Shown here: positions 22,620 to 35,839 of the stretch, piece by piece
Layout: each line of letters starts with the position of its first letter
Position numbering within the stretch: position 1 is the first letter of the stretch
Origin: Alnus glutinosa
Taxonomy: Eukaryota; Streptophyta; Magnoliopsida; Fagales; Betulaceae
Direction: 5' to 3'
Assembly: GCF_958979055.1 (NCBI RefSeq)
Contig: NC_084886.1
Location: 42,644,654 to 42,708,653 of the forward strand
DNA: 64,000 bases
Translations under genes and position numbers: made by a program
Notes under the pieces: model-generated
What the model saw: only the letters and a program-made list of their open reading frames with translations
Told to the model about the DNA's origin: nothing
Database searches by the model: none

Positions 22620-23500
22620 AATTCACTAAATTAATATGATGGAAAGTGAGATCCTGAAAATCCACCTCTTAGGGCTTGGGCTAATTAGCCTAATTAGTCC
22701 ATGGAAGAAGATAATAAGCCCAAGCCCAAATACGCCTTGTAATGATACCTATGTGGCTACAAAAGTACAAGGGAACCCACGCAGCACCGTATCACCTCTC
22801 ACCTAAACCAAACACCAAATCCAATATTGTCGGCGATATTTCAAGAAGAAGCATGCTGAAATTGGTGAGAAGGTGCCATACTTTGCCTAGCTAGCACAAT
22901 AGCAAATGCCAACTAAGTTGAGCATGTTATCGAAAGGACTACCAGGGACATGCCTTACTAGAATTTGTGGCCAAACGTTAGAGGCGATCTACGTATGGCC
23001 CAGACGTACAACACCTTGCAAGGCCATGCTGCTGAGAAAAAGGTCCTAGCCAAGTGAAGAAGAGAAGGGCGCCAAGCACAAGGTATTCATTCAATCCTTT
23101 TATAATATATTATTCTTTTTTCTCTAATTTTGAGAGTTCTCAACCTGCTTTATGGGTTCATCAACTGACTTAAGCATCGAAAACATCTCTAATCACCAAC
23201 ACACTCAACAAACCATCTTGCTTACTATTCTCTTATCATAGGAATCGCATGTTTTCTTTGACTTGGACTCAACAGGGGCAAATTCCAGCATTATCAGTTG
23301 GCTCTGTCTATGGGAGCGAGGTTGAAAAATCTATGCTCTTTTTTCCTTAATTAGATCATGTGCTTACTACCAAATTGAAGAGAACTAGGAGAAACAAGTG
23401 GGATCTCCAAGGATAACCGAATCCCCAAGGACAGCCAAACCAGGATTTACGCATGTCCACAATGGAGATCCAATTACAGCAAACGGTTCAGAATAAGGAT
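22620..23500 (+). mobile_element. LTR retrotransposon remnant (LTR end plus start of gag)
   Basis: GCATTATCAGTTGGCTCTGT followed by CTATGGGAGC (about 23291-23321) resembles the tRNA-primer site and conserved TGGCGCCGTCTGTGGGA leader of plant LTR elements. Downstream, ATGGAGATCCAATTACAGCA looks like a gag start. Upstream, AGCCTAATTAGTCC, AAGCCCAAGCCC and CACCTCTCACC have an LTR-like character. No polymerase and no second LTR are present. The superfamily was not resolved. Confidence 0.45.
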
Positions 23501-23618
23501 TAGTTGTTGCAGCAGCTCAGTGAATAACTATTCATCAAATTAAGAAATAGTTATTCCTATGGAAATAATTATTTAAAGGCCTAAGTGTACAACCAAACAA
23601 ACAAATGATTATTCTATG

Positions 23619-23823
23619 CAGGGGTGGAGCCAGCTTTTAGGTCTTGGGGGGGGGGGGGGCAAATTGAAAAAAAATAATTTGGGAGGGCCAAAACTATAAA
23701 TTTTTTAAAAAAATAGAGGTAAAAAGTAATTTTATTTTTTTGGGGGGGAGACCTTTGGCTTGGGGGGGGGGGGGGGGGGGGGGGGGCGCAGGCCCCCCAA
23801 GCCAAAGTATGGCTCCGCCCCTG
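23619..23823. mobile_element. Short hAT-like MITE with G-run core
   Basis: Begins CAGGGGTGGAGCCAG and ends ATGGCTCCGCCCCTG, inverted repeats with one mismatch. Flanks ATTCTATG (23611-23618) and ATTCTATA (23824-23831) form an 8-bp duplication with one mismatch. The 205-bp body contains two G-runs (23647-23659 and 23762-23786). Confidence 0.85.
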
Positions 23824-23831
23824 ATTCTATA

Positions 23832-25870
23832 GGAATAGTCACTTTATTCCAAGTAGCTATTTCGCATACCAAACGTGACCTACATTCTTACATATAAGCT
23901 TAAATAATATATGGAAAAATACGTAATATATATATATATATGGACAAATAGCAACCTATTAATTTAATTGCATAGGACGAAAGGTAAAAAGAAATTAATG
24001 CAAGCTAGGTAAACCCTAAACAACCATAATGAATTCGGTTAAAAGAATTGTGACCTACAAGTTGCTCATATGTTTTCCCAATTGGTTAATTAGGTGATAC
24101 CATCACATTTTTCTGCATTCATGCATCCATGGACACTAAAGTGGTTTACCCTTTTCCATGAATCTGCCAAAATAAAATCCGAAAGTAAGGGTTGATTGTT
24201 ATACCTAAGAGCACTAGCAACAAATTCCCTAAATCTCATTTCATTCCCTAAATGTATGAAAAATTCTTAAAAGTCTATTTAAACAGGCTCTTTTGTTGTT
24301 CCATAAACCAAGGGAACCAGAGGTACTACCCTAGATCTAAGGTAGAACTTTTACTTCCCTTATTGTTATTTTATTAAAATAAATTGGTTTCTCTTTCCTC
24401 TTTCGTTTACGGTTTTACCTAATTATTAATATTTATTTAAAAGAATATTTAGATGGTTTTCTCTTCCTCTTCACTTTTTCCTTATTTAAAGAATATTTAA
24501 ATAATATAAGATAATGATAAGGAAAATTATCGTGAAATTAATTTATTTCAATAAAGAAGCAATCCTCATCCCCAGCTATAATTATGTATTCAAGTCATTC
24601 CTTACATTTTAAAAGAACGTGAAAATAAGAGCCTCTGGTCCATGGCGTACTCTATAAGTGAAGTTTTGATCAAATGATTCAAATTATGTACGTACATATC
24701 AAATTATATATCAATGCTAAGCTAGCCGTCATTAATATTGTCCAAGAAAACTATCGGTACGTTGGGGAAGTTTATGGCAAATCCAATAGCATTGCCATCA
24801 CAAAAACCACTGTAAAAAATTAAGAATAAAGAAAGGGACACATTCAAACCCGGAAACAACAAAGAATAAACTCCAAATTACACAAACCGGGGCAATTCGT
24901 ACAAGACACTGCCCTTGTCCTCATTGAAAACCATTCTGAAGCTAAAATACAAAGCACAAATTAGGGAGTAGTGAGAAGCAGCAGTAGACTCCAAGTAGAA
25001 GGACTTGGAATATCTTGCGTCACCACTTCAGTAATAGAACCTCGATACCTAAACGACACCAAGGTCACGACAAAACGCCATGATCCAGAGCCAAAAACGT
25101 ATATATACAGACAAGTACTGTACATATGTATTGTATTTGTCAATTTCAATTTCCAATGCAATACTCCACTCCCTCTTCTTTTATCGTATTGTACACATGA
25201 ATATGAATATATAAGAGGGACTCCATTTGACTTCTCACACAACAAAACCCGACACATATTCCTACCACCTCTGCTAACGTTGAAACCAACATATATAATA
25301 TATGAGAGAGTTAACCAACTAATGCAAGAACTCAAGAAGATCATTACAAAATGTAAGTTTTTTTTGAATCTGGTCATATTTTTTAGTTATGAACAAAGTC
25401 CAACCACGTAGATCCAAAAGATTCTATCACCTTCAAATATATATTAAAAGTTTTTTTTATAAAAGAAAAAACCTTCATCTTCACAGACAACGAAAAATAA
25501 AATTATATATCAACTTTTGAATTGAAACAGAGATTTCTTCCTTTTCAACGCTTTGGTTGGTTTAGTACACTTCTATTTCCCACCATATGATTTCCAAAGC
25601 AATGTTCGCCGTGTCGACCACGCTATGTATGATCTTGTTCCCCCATGCATGCTTTTTGGCCCTCCAAAACCCAAAACCGTAGACTTTGTAAATGCCACAA
25701 AGTTCAAAATCGGACATGGTGCACACCATCTCACACCCCACCTAGCACGTCGTCGTAATTTTTTTTTCCTTTTTTCTTGGTGTTGACAATCAACGCACGA
25801 GGAAACTTGAATTGCGAAATAAATAATCAATTATTAGCAGTTGTTAATTCACTATTTACTCTCTGATTCG
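23832..25870. other. Gene-poor stretch 3' of the SEC14-like gene
   Basis: AT-rich. A reading frame of 138 codons on the minus strand (24961-25377) matches no family I know and has no visible splice partner, so I do not call it a gene. About 24210-24320 (GAGCACTAGCAACAAATTCC ... GGCTCTTTTGTTGTTCC) resembles an eroded MITE end pair. Confidence 0.4.
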
Positions 25871-25871
25871 T

Positions 25872-28730
25872 TTAGAACCGTTGGGATACGGACACGTGGC
25901 GGCGTCTGAGGTGTGGAGAGACGATGGAGATTAGTCCTCCCAGTGGGGGCCTCATCTTTGACCTGTAAATCATCTCATCGTACGGCCTCCTGTAGAACTT
26001 CAAAAACGGCACAAACGACTCACGGGACTTGTCGGTCCTGCTGACGTGGCACTCCTTGCGAAAGAACATGGCCGGTGATTGGAGGAACGACGGCCGTGGG
26101 GTCCGCGGGTGAGGGGACTTGCCATCCTCACGGCCTGTGCTGCGCTGTGGCAATGGGGTCGAAGGGAACAGGGACTTCCTCGTTGGCCTAGTGTTACTGC
26201 CACCGTACATGCTTCCAGGTGGCGTTCTGGCAGCCGGTGATGCGAACGAGAGGGACCGGGCGTTGAGCGGGGAGATGAGTGCGGGGCCCAGGGGAGAATG
26301 GCCGGTGGGTCCTACTTTCGAGGCTGACGTGTCCGCTAAGCTGAGGTACCAAGGCTTGAGTGAGTCAAAGTGGTGCGAGACAGTGAACGAGAAGCGAGAG
26401 GATGAGCATGAGCCAATCTTGGCCGCCGATGTTAAGGACGAAGGGTCGAATCGGAGGGACGAGGCTCGTGGGTAGGCTGAGAAATCGTTGAACTCCAATG
26501 ACTCCTCAAAATCTAGCGATGACACCACAAACGTGACCGTTGATAGCTCAATGAACGGTCGCACGCCCTGCAGCCACAAAATAAAGTTACAAACAAACTC
26601 ACCCAATATTTATAAGATTTTTTGAAGAAATATATGTTTTTTCTTTTTCTTTAACTAAGTTCCATCACTAAATTTTGGCAAAAAGGGGTCGTTATAGGAC
26701 AAAGCAAAACTAATTAACCAATTATTCATAATTATCAATGTAAGTTAATTTAGGTCCAATTGTCATTATTTGTGACATGATGATGATTGAAACCCAACAA
26801 AAAGATATCGAAGCAAGAACAAGGAACTTCATATACATGGTCGACCAAAAAACACAAAATCCTACACAATGGTTTACAAAGGTACTGGTACAGCAAGGGT
26901 GGTCAAACAGTAACAAAAACTGTTGCAGGCAAATTCAACAGTAGAAGACTTTTGGTTTGAGCCGGACACTGCAAGTACAGTGGTAGTGGAACACAGAGAG
27001 GTACGTCCAGCTGTACAAGAAGAGAGTAGGCATGGTTCTGATTTTTACCTTCCATAGATAAGAGAACAGGGAGGGAGGGTCTATGACAAAAGCCTTGTGT
27101 AGCCGGCCTGGGTAGTACTCCGCCACAGTTTTCAGTGTCGCCAGCAATAAGTTCATAAAAGCCGATGCGGACCTGAAAAAGCCTGCGTTCGCCACGCTTT
27201 CAATATGATTAACTTCAATGTTTATCTCAAAAAAAGATATTCTATGAGCTCAAAACTTAACCAAAAATAACATAAACACTGTATTAATTTATTGATTGTG
27301 ATTGGAATACTAAAAGGCTGAGCACTGCCGAAGATTATCTGTTACTGGCAAAGCAAAAAGGAGAATCATGGGTACTTCTGCCGAAGATCAAAATATTTAA
27401 GGAAGCTACAGCTTTGAAATTGACCGATTCTAGGAGAGAATCAAGCTCCAATTCCCAATAATACCCCCCTATACATCCTACAATAAGAGCCCATTATTGA
27501 GGCCTTGACCACGACACTTCAGGGGCACTCCAGACACTTTATGAGAATATCTCAGACGTTGCCGGTGCTCCGACATACTGGCGTGCCAGCAGGACTCATT
27601 AACTAGGCTGCTACAGCAGCGTGCGTAAAGATTTGAGGTCAACAATCTAAAATGACTAAAACTACCCACCAATTTCAAAGCTATACGAATTTCAAAAGGG
27701 TAGTATGGACATTGTAAGCCAACTTACTTGCATCGAAAAGGAGAACGAAGTGCTCTACGTTTTTCGGCATGCTTTGAATGGCCACCTCCAGTGTAAACAC
27801 CAGCAAACGAGTAAACCTGAATAATTAATGAAGAAAATATTTAGTGAGCGATTTGTCACAATGTTAGTGATGAAGAAAAAAAAGATTCCGCTTATATGTT
27901 TGGTAACTCACAGTTTCTGGGAATGGAATTTCTGGTAATCTTGCTTGATCCGGAAAATCTATAACAATGGTAGAACAATTTAATTTCTTCATTTACTTTA
28001 CTCACTTTCACGCATTTTTGAAGAAAAACTTAAGAGACAAAGGAAGAAGAATTATACCAAAACGGGTCTGGATTCTTCATCGTGACCGGCGACATAAGCA
28101 ACCCCTTCGGCGAGCTCCGCTGAGAACTCATCTGCTATCAAATTCTCTGTACCCAAAAACGAATAAATAATTAAAAGTAATAATTAACCAGAGACATAAA
28201 CTAAGAATTTCTTTTTTTCTTTTTTTCTTTTTAGTATTGTGGAGAAGTGGCTTTAATCATTACTGGGAGTAAAACTTTAACGCCTAATTCAAAGAGGAAA
28301 AGCAAGATTCTTTGTTGAGCGAGACAAAAAGATAAGAGTGGCTGCAGGGAACAATAGGAATAGCTTTTGAGATGAAGAAGAATAAAAAACGGTTACCAGT
28401 GCCAATAATGCTCTCTCTCCAAGAAAGACAGGCCCTTAAGCTCTTCGCAGCCTTCTTCACACTATCTCCTTTGGATCTCAGAAACCGTTCTACGCAAGCC
28501 CTATTGCAGAACTTCTCCTGTGAACAACAATGGCACACATCAGAAGGAACTTTTAGTTTAACATGCAATACTATCCAGTACAGAAGAAGGTGAACTATAC
28601 AGAAACAAGGAGCTTTAAAACTGAGATGCCCGAACCCACTCACCTGCTTTACTGTAAGTGGGGCTTGTTTTCTGAGAAGCTCCAGAACAGCTTCAACCCT
28701 GGCATCGTCTTTCTGATCTTTCTTCCCCAT
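25872..28730 (-). CDS. SEC14-like CRAL-TRIO domain protein, 7 exons
   Basis: CRAL-TRIO proteins bind and exchange phosphoinositides and related lipids between membranes. Exons (minus): 28644-28730, 28397-28517, 28058-28146, 27912-27958, 27728-27816, 27049-27182, 25872-26567. All are GT-AG and phase-consistent, total 420 residues. N-terminal helical region: [33 protein letters not shown] and [11 protein letters not shown] (CRAL-TRIO N). Lipid-binding domain about 95-205: [72 protein letters not shown] and [14 protein letters not shown]. The tail (about 215-420) is Ser/Pro/Arg-rich, with [32 protein letters not shown] and the end [15 protein letters not shown]. Such tails are typical of one plant subgroup; specific ligand unknown. 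ESIIGTEN carries one more Ile than I expect for the family. Confidence 0.94.
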
Positions 28731-28815
28731 TTCAAGAAAAACTTAGAAATCTCCAAGAAAACACTAATATTCCAAACTTCTGCTTCACGCAACCATTAAA
28801 AACTTGCACTTGCAG

Positions 28816-28831
28816 TAGAGAGAGAGAGAGA

Positions 28832-28872
<41 letters not shown>
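28816..28872. repeat. (GA)n microsatellite in the 5' leader of the SEC14-like gene
   Basis: Nearly uninterrupted GA dinucleotides (CT on the transcribed strand) about 85-140 bp upstream of the ATG and downstream of the TATA box, so within the likely 5' UTR. CT-rich leaders are common in plant genes. Confidence 0.9.
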
Positions 28873-28875
<3 letters not shown>

Positions 28876-28932
28876 GGGGGGGGATTGAAGCTGAGATAAT
28901 TAGTTGAAAAAAAAGTGAGGGATAACAGACCG

Positions 28933-28940
28933 TATTTATA
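28933..28940 (-). promoter_or_regulatory. TATA box, SEC14-like gene
   Basis: The minus strand reads GCTATAAATACGG, about 200 bp upstream of the ATG at 28730. This places transcription start near 28905 and leaves a leader of about 175 nt containing the CT repeat. Confidence 0.65.
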
Positions 28941-28999
28941 GCAAACGACGGCTACTAACGCCGTTATTTACACACTAAAACATGCGAGCTTTTAATAAA

Positions 29000-30595
29000 G
29001 GCTTTCAACGTCAACAGTGCTTGGGTCAATGCCAACACTGCAACACATGATTGTGAAGATGGTGCGATAGCGATTCGTAACGGAAAACGTCAATGGGCCC
29101 AGCCCCACTGCCAAAACCCGTTACACCCACATTATTACTTTCCCCTTTTGCCCCTCTTCTGCTCGTCTTACTGGGTTCTTTCAGTACACGCATTTAATGT
29201 TCACAGTTCGTTCGGCAAAACGAGAGTTTCCTACCTTCCTCATTGAGCGACCCATGTTTTAGACGCTGAGTCAGAGGGCTTTGATATTGTACACCTCATT
29301 TATGAAATGGTAAGTGGGGATTGTTTGTGGGACTCCCAGTGAAAAGGCTGCAATGGCATTTGGTGTAATTATGTAAGATAGTACATTTTGTCTCGGTCAA
29401 TTTATTAGGAATTACAATGATAAATTCGTAGAAAATGAGGTTAAAAAAAAAAAACCGAACATGTGAGCGGATATTACGGGATAATCAGACGTATGAATGA
29501 ATGTAAGCACAGTATTTTCGGGTACATCGGTTGGCCACATTTTGTTTGGATATAAATTTTCCTGTGCTGTCAACAAAATAGTCTTGTTTTTACTTGTTTC
29601 CTTTTTAAAAATAAAAAATAAAATAAAATTGTGAGGTAACATATTAGATATGTGTTATACAAATTTGTAGGATATTCGTGACAATGAGACTCTCAACATA
29701 AGAGTCGTGTTTAATTTCAGTTAAACCTTATGATTTTATTGTTGATACAAAGGGGCCATAAAATTTCAAGATTTATTAATTTTAAATTAGCATTAAAAGC
29801 AATAATACAAATAAAGGTATGTATGAAAAAAATAAGCAAAGTTAAATAAAAATAACAGCTCATTAATTTTGAACACGAAATAAAAATACGTACGCCCGAT
29901 AACAAGTGCTGAGACACGAACTGTTGAATCACATGTTCGAGTATGGAGGTGGGCGGAGGATGAATGCTGTCGAAAAAACATGAGCCATTGCACATTAACA
30001 CATGACACGAACACACACAGAGTCCCATTAGTCAAAACCTTGATATTTGTCGTCCGCTATATATATATATATATTTTTTCTTTCTCTCTACATTAAAGTC
30101 CAAGTCCGTTGTGGTTACGGCGGAGACCTCTCTGCTCGGCAAAGACCCACAAAGTCCAGGACATTCTCCACGTGTCAAGTACTTTTAGCCATATAAATAT
30201 TTCTCACACCTTATTTTAGCTCGTACTAATATTCTGAAAAAATAAAAATAAAATAAGGAGTACCATGTAACTATGTTGTCTAGGAATGGCCGCTTGCCCA
30301 ATTTCGAAAGCCCAAGTCAAAAAACCTCCCCACCCAATTAAAAAGCAAACACTCGTCGCTTAACTAAAGAAAGAGGGGGATTAGGCATAGCCAAAGCGGA
30401 GTTTAGGCTGGTAAGTTGAACTTCCCAAAGCTAAAGCTGTAAGCTTTTTATCGTTGCAACTAAAATAACAACACAAAGGCGGTATTTAGTGAAAGATTTG
30501 TTTCGTTTGTCCCCATTCAAATGTGGACGAGATTCTTCTCTTTACCTAAGCTTCTTTCTTTTTCTTTTTATGTGAAAAGGATAAAGTGACCATCC

Positions 30596-30642
<47 letters not shown>

Positions 30643-32373
30643 AATATTCAAATGTGTTGATATTTCAAGACTCTGTGTGTGTGTGTGTGTGAGAGGTTGG
30701 TATAGTTGGGCATGAGATGACTTTGGGGGTTATGATACTGTTGCTTGACAACCCTCCCACGTGGCCCAAGTGGCCAAGTGTACTGAAGTTGCTTCCTTTT
30801 TCTCAGTTCTCACCTACCCTTAAAAAATCTTTTTATTTTTTTTTATTTTTTTATTTTATTGTTAAGTATTTTTAGGGATTTCAAATTTTGAAACGACACC
30901 CTCCCTCCCAACGTGCTTTCTCAGTTCTCAGCAGTCAGCACCCCCACAAACCACCATCGTAGCTAAACCAATTATCATGATGGTTGAATCATTACCCTTT
31001 TAAATTCAAAATCACGTATTGCTTTCCCCTCTGGCTTCTATGTACACACGCGCATTCTCTCTCCCCCAGTAAAAGCAAATTAAGGTGAAAAGGGGAACAG
31101 TGGTATCCTCAATGATGAAATTTTACTTAACTAGAACTAGCAAATAGCCTGGCCTATTCATCTGGTTGGCTTTTGTCGGTTATTGTAACTTCATTTGGGT
31201 AGAACGAGGGATTGTACGTGTACGTTCACATGAAACCAGGGCACTTCAGAACTTGTGGGCATAGAATAGTTTTTTTTTTCTTTTTACTGGCTAGCCACTT
31301 AGCTAGGGATATATATGAAAGAAGTACTATAATAATAGTATATGTAGCATTATTGTTTTGTCCTTTTGGAAATTTCTGTGAAACTTCTCTGATAATTTTA
31401 AGCAAGGCCACTTCAATTCCAAGACAATGTAATGAATATTCCAGCAGGCCCCCTATTTCTGTTTCTAACACTATTTCTCGCTATTTTTCTGTTTAATTGT
31501 CAACTTGAAGGCCGTGAGAAATTCCGTTATTTATTTTTTTTCTTTCTTTTTGCTCCTAAGAATTTTGAGATCTTGTTGTAGAACCAAGAAAACAATTTCC
31601 AAATTTTTTGAATTATGCTCGAATCATTCAGGGACCAGGATAGACATAAGAAAAACAATTCTAAAGACTATTTAATTTCTTGATGTGTATATATAGATTT
31701 AAAATAGCTTCAGTAGGGGGTCATATATATAAATGAACTAATATCCCTAAAATTATGATGTATCAATTTTTTAAAAATTCAAGTAGCTTAAGAGAGAGTG
31801 GTTGTGAGACGCATACAAATGAGCTCAACATCCTAGATATTGTGTCCGAGGCAAATGGACTTTGCAACTACTTTTTTTAAACTATTTAAATTTTAATAAA
31901 AGTCAAACAGTTTCCTTATTCCAAATAAATATGCTTATAATAGAGTTAGTAATAAAACTAGAGGGGAACCGACCGGTGGAGGCCATGGTTCCCCTCTAGC
32001 AAATTTTGTTTTGGTAAAAAATGGATTAATTTTAGCTTTTAAATTTCTTAAAAAAATATATTTAATATACTTTAAATATATTTAAAAAAATACATATCAT
32101 TTTTATACTTGAGTCGTAAAAAATTTATTTTCATGAGAGAAACATTAAAGAAATCTTAAAGCAATCATCACAAGGAAAAGTTGCTTTTCCCGTCTCGTCT
32201 TTTTATCTCTCATTAGAATTTTCCAAAATTGTGTAGCCAGTTGTTCACCTAGTTGGACGCTAGCTATTTTAAGTTTTTCCCACAATTGAAATTGTAAGTG
32301 CAGTTCAGTCGCTTTTTTTTTGTGATTGGTCAGGTCTTTTCGTGCCGTTGGTTGTAACATGAGGTATGTGAAA

Positions 32374-32430
<57 letters not shown>

Positions 32431-32736
32431 TATTACACTTTTACTTACACAAAAATAATTGCAATTGAGGCTCCACTGCACTAGTAAATTCTCGTGAAAA
32501 CCTGTTCACATGTAACAGTAACACTAGAAAAAGTTTTTCGGCAGATGATACCACGTTGTCACGTGCTGAATATACACTCTAATTTTCTTAAGTGGGAGGT
32601 GAGATCGACTGAGAAGACGACACGTGGACTGGTTGAAAAACGATGGAGACAAGAGTGAAATGATATGTCGACCCGAGCTCTTCAATCATCAGTTTCATTG
32701 AAACGAAAGCAATATTGAGAAAAGAAAATTCTGTTA

Positions 32737-32775
<39 letters not shown>

Positions 32776-33280
32776 TTAATTAATTAATGGGGTTTGTTTT
32801 AACCCTTTGAAATGCAGTCTGTCTGTATCCGTTGTGGAAAAGGCTGCTGACGCGTCAAGTTGCGGATGGAACGAAGGATCATTTCGGATTGGACTTTGGC
32901 GAAACAAAACAGAACAACTTTATTGTCTTCAAGGGACCGTTACAAAGACAAATGAACAATGTTGACCACAACTCATGGATTTATGGCCCGCCATTGAGAA
33001 GGAAAAAAAAAAAAAAAAAGGGTTATCCACTATCTAGATGAGCAATTTATCCAATGAATCAGGGCCAAGTTGAATCCTGTTTCACAATCAGAATAATTTT
33101 ATTTATTCATGTTATTTATGATGAAAGAAAGGAGATAATATATATATATAGGACAGAGATTTTATGCTACTTAAAAAGCAAAAAAAGTGCAATTTAAATA
33201 TAAACTAAGTAATTTAAAAATAATAAAAATAATTAACATCCGCTACCGTGATTTTTTTTTAAATGATTTTTTTTTGAAAG
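29000..33280. other. Gene-poor AT-rich region with microsatellites
   Basis: No gene supported. It holds (TA)n at 30059-30073, (CT)n at 30600-30638, (GT)n at about 30676-30690, a 13-bp-arm hairpin at 31958-31999, (AT)n at 32380-32426 and 32742-32769. A short open frame near 32832-33041 matches nothing I recognise. Confidence 0.6.
31958..31999. repeat. Perfect short inverted repeat
   Basis: CTAGAGGGGAACC and GGTTCCCCTCTAG, 13 perfect pairs around a 16-nt spacer, in AT-rich flanks. The function is not apparent. It may be the collapsed ends of a tiny MITE. Confidence 0.8.
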
Positions 33281-33282
33281 TA

Positions 33283-33740
33283 CACAAATCTTCCTTCAAA
33301 TTATATATAGACAATTTATAATGTCCTTCTCAAACTATCAAATACGATTTATAATGTTTTTTTTTCAAACTATCAATTAAAGCAATGTTACCTCAAAACT
33401 ACCCAAAAAAAAAAAAATTGCAATATATATATCCCTTTTGTCCCCAACAAAAAGACAAAAATACTCCTAAAAAATCTTTAAAAGACAAAATTATCCCTAC
33501 AAATTCAAAAATAAAAGCAATAAAAAAAAAAAACCCCGATTGCAGCATGGGTCAAGTGGTCTTTTTTTTTTTTTTTTTTTTTTTTTGTATTTTTGTATCT
33601 TTTTTATAAATTTTTTAAGAATGGTATTTATATCATTTTTTGTAGTAGTTTGGGGGGACTCAGAGATGGGAGGAATTACGCCAAATTCCAATTAATGGTT
33701 TGGGGGTGTTACAAATTGCCTATATTTTGAGAGGAACATA
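33283..33740. mobile_element. Mutator-like MITE (eroded)
   Basis: The left end has AGACAATTTATAATGTCCTT, then CTCAAACTATCAA. The right end, reverse-complemented, has GGCAATTTGTAACACCCC and CAAACCATTAATT. The arms are imperfect but collinear. The core holds poly(A) and poly(T) runs. No target duplication was fixed. Confidence 0.5.
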
Positions 33741-33772
33741 TGTTGTTATTATTATTTTTAAATGACTAACAC

Positions 33773-33793
33773 AAAAAAAAAAAAAAAAAAAAA

Positions 33794-33826
<33 letters not shown>

Positions 33827-33857
33827 TAATTAATTAATTAATTAATTAATTAATTAA
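33773..33857. repeat. Compound microsatellite: A-run, (AAT)n, (TTAA)n
   Basis: A poly(A) run is followed by about ten AAT units and about eight AATT units, directly joined. Confidence 0.9.
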
Positions 33858-34302
33858 AATACGTTATATTAACCTATATAAAACATGTGTGATAAATAAA
33901 TGTGAATAATGCATTACTCATTTGTAATTTGTATTTCTATCTGTTAATATATCTATCCAACAATTTACCACATACATTATTTAATTACCGATGTTACGAA
34001 TTGGTGAGCATTTTTGGGATTGCTAAATGTAGAGGAAGTGCATATTTACTGGGCAGAATTCATAATTTAATACAACAAAAGGCTATTTGAGACAGCTTAA
34101 ATTTTATCTCAGTTTGTTGTTAGGCTCTGATTTTTTTTCTTTTTAATACATTTTGTCGCTATCAGTAGTTAAAATAAGCTTGCTTCATTGGTGAATGTAA
34201 ACCTAATTTGGTTAGGTTAAATTTGAACAGGACAGGTTCCTCCAACTGCCACAACATATACCCAGAGTTTAAAATCCATGCTTTGAAGTTTAAACCAAGA
34301 TT

Positions 34303-34311
34303 CTTGTCCCC

Positions 34312-34342
<31 letters not shown>

Positions 34343-34346
34343 AAAG
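34303..34346. repeat. Poly(C)/poly(A) run
   Basis: About 28 consecutive C followed by about 13 A. The length is likely unstable in sequencing and assembly. Confidence 0.9.
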
Positions 34347-34349
34347 ATT

Positions 34350-35835
34350 AAAGGATAAAAGAATAAAGAGTGATAGAGAAAATTACAGTAGAACACACTA
34401 ATTCAAGTAAAAGTGTAGCTGATAATTGAATTTTGCCTTTAGGCTTTTTAAACTTTATGTGAAGGCGGTGAAATGACTGCATGATTAGACAACAAGTTGT
34501 ATGATATTCAAGTTAATTATTAAACAAAATGTTTCTTGTTATGAATGGTAACAATGAGATCATAATATTTTGCTTAGTCCTTAACCTTGTGATGTCGATC
34601 AACCTCCTGGCCTCCCCCCTCAGCCAGTAATTAATTTTGTTCATAACAAATCTTATTTGTCAAGATCAAACCCCACCTTAAAGAACATCTATATCATTAT
34701 ATAGCTTTGTCTTATGTCCTGCATTTGTGCATTAGTAATACTGCACACTCCACGTGTATCTCCTTTTTACTATATATATGCTAATGTGGCCGTCTCCATC
34801 AAACCATATTAAAAAATTAAAAACTAACGGATGATAGTGTGATACTCTTTGTGCATACACAACACGAGCTAAAAGTCCCACACAATCGAGCATCCTTAAT
34901 TATTGATCAAAATTCAATAATGATCAATCACAAACCTAATGATGATTTTAAAAGTCATATCATTATTGAAGGGACACAAAACAGACTTCTAGCATAGATG
35001 CGATATCAATAATAATGAGTAATGTTAAACCGTACAACTCATCACACTGGTCGAGCTAATGCGGTAGTGTCTATTAATTCTTGAATTAATTTTTGTTTAA
35101 AAAAAAAATAAAAAAATTAATAAAATTGTCATATCAATACAATGAAATACGTAAGCATTATTCAGAAAAATAATTGATGTCCTAAACGTGAGTCAGCACC
35201 AATGGATGTTAACAATAATATAGACAACATGATAGCTTAAGAAGCAGAGGTTCAACTTTGGGAGTAGGGAGTATCTCACTTCTGGGTGTCTCGGTTTGGA
35301 TGCATTATGTGGTACGTACACAAAATGATGTAAAATGTTGTGAAGATCCGACGGTCACTGCACACCTTGTCAAGTTCACTTTTGGACTGGTATACCTCTG
35401 GACATGCGGATGGACCGGGTCCAAAGCTCTGGTCAGGTTTGATGGGCCTGCGATAAATTATACGGATTGTCTTTTGCCAACACCATCAAATACAACATGT
35501 TGTAATTTAGCGTATTGTTTTTACACCCTTTTTTTTTTTCCCCATTGTTATTATTAAGGGACCAGGCACCATTATTTTTATGGGTACGTTTGATATATTA
35601 GAATGTTCATTCTCTTAAAAATAAGAAATTAATATTATTAGGAATATAAGAAACTGAAATGAAGTTGTCATTTCTTTTTTATTTGTTTGGTGGCAATAAA
35701 TGAATGATCAATTTTATTAACTAGAATTGAATCATATTTTAACCAAATTTCTTAAAGTGTCATAACTCTAAAATTCATTTTTGAAAAAAAACTATATTTT
35801 TTTTTGGCACCCAAAAAGAAAAGTATTAGTCGTCT
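34350..35835. other. AT-rich intergenic DNA, nothing recognised
   Basis: No gene, element ends or strong repeat seen. A short open frame at 35258-35557 matches no family I know. Confidence 0.5.
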
Positions 35836-35839
35836 CCCT

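Noticed and set aside
24961-25377. 138-codon minus-strand frame 3' of the SEC14-like gene
   Set aside because: No recognisable domain, no convincing splice or promoter signals and AT-rich composition. Kept only as a remark.
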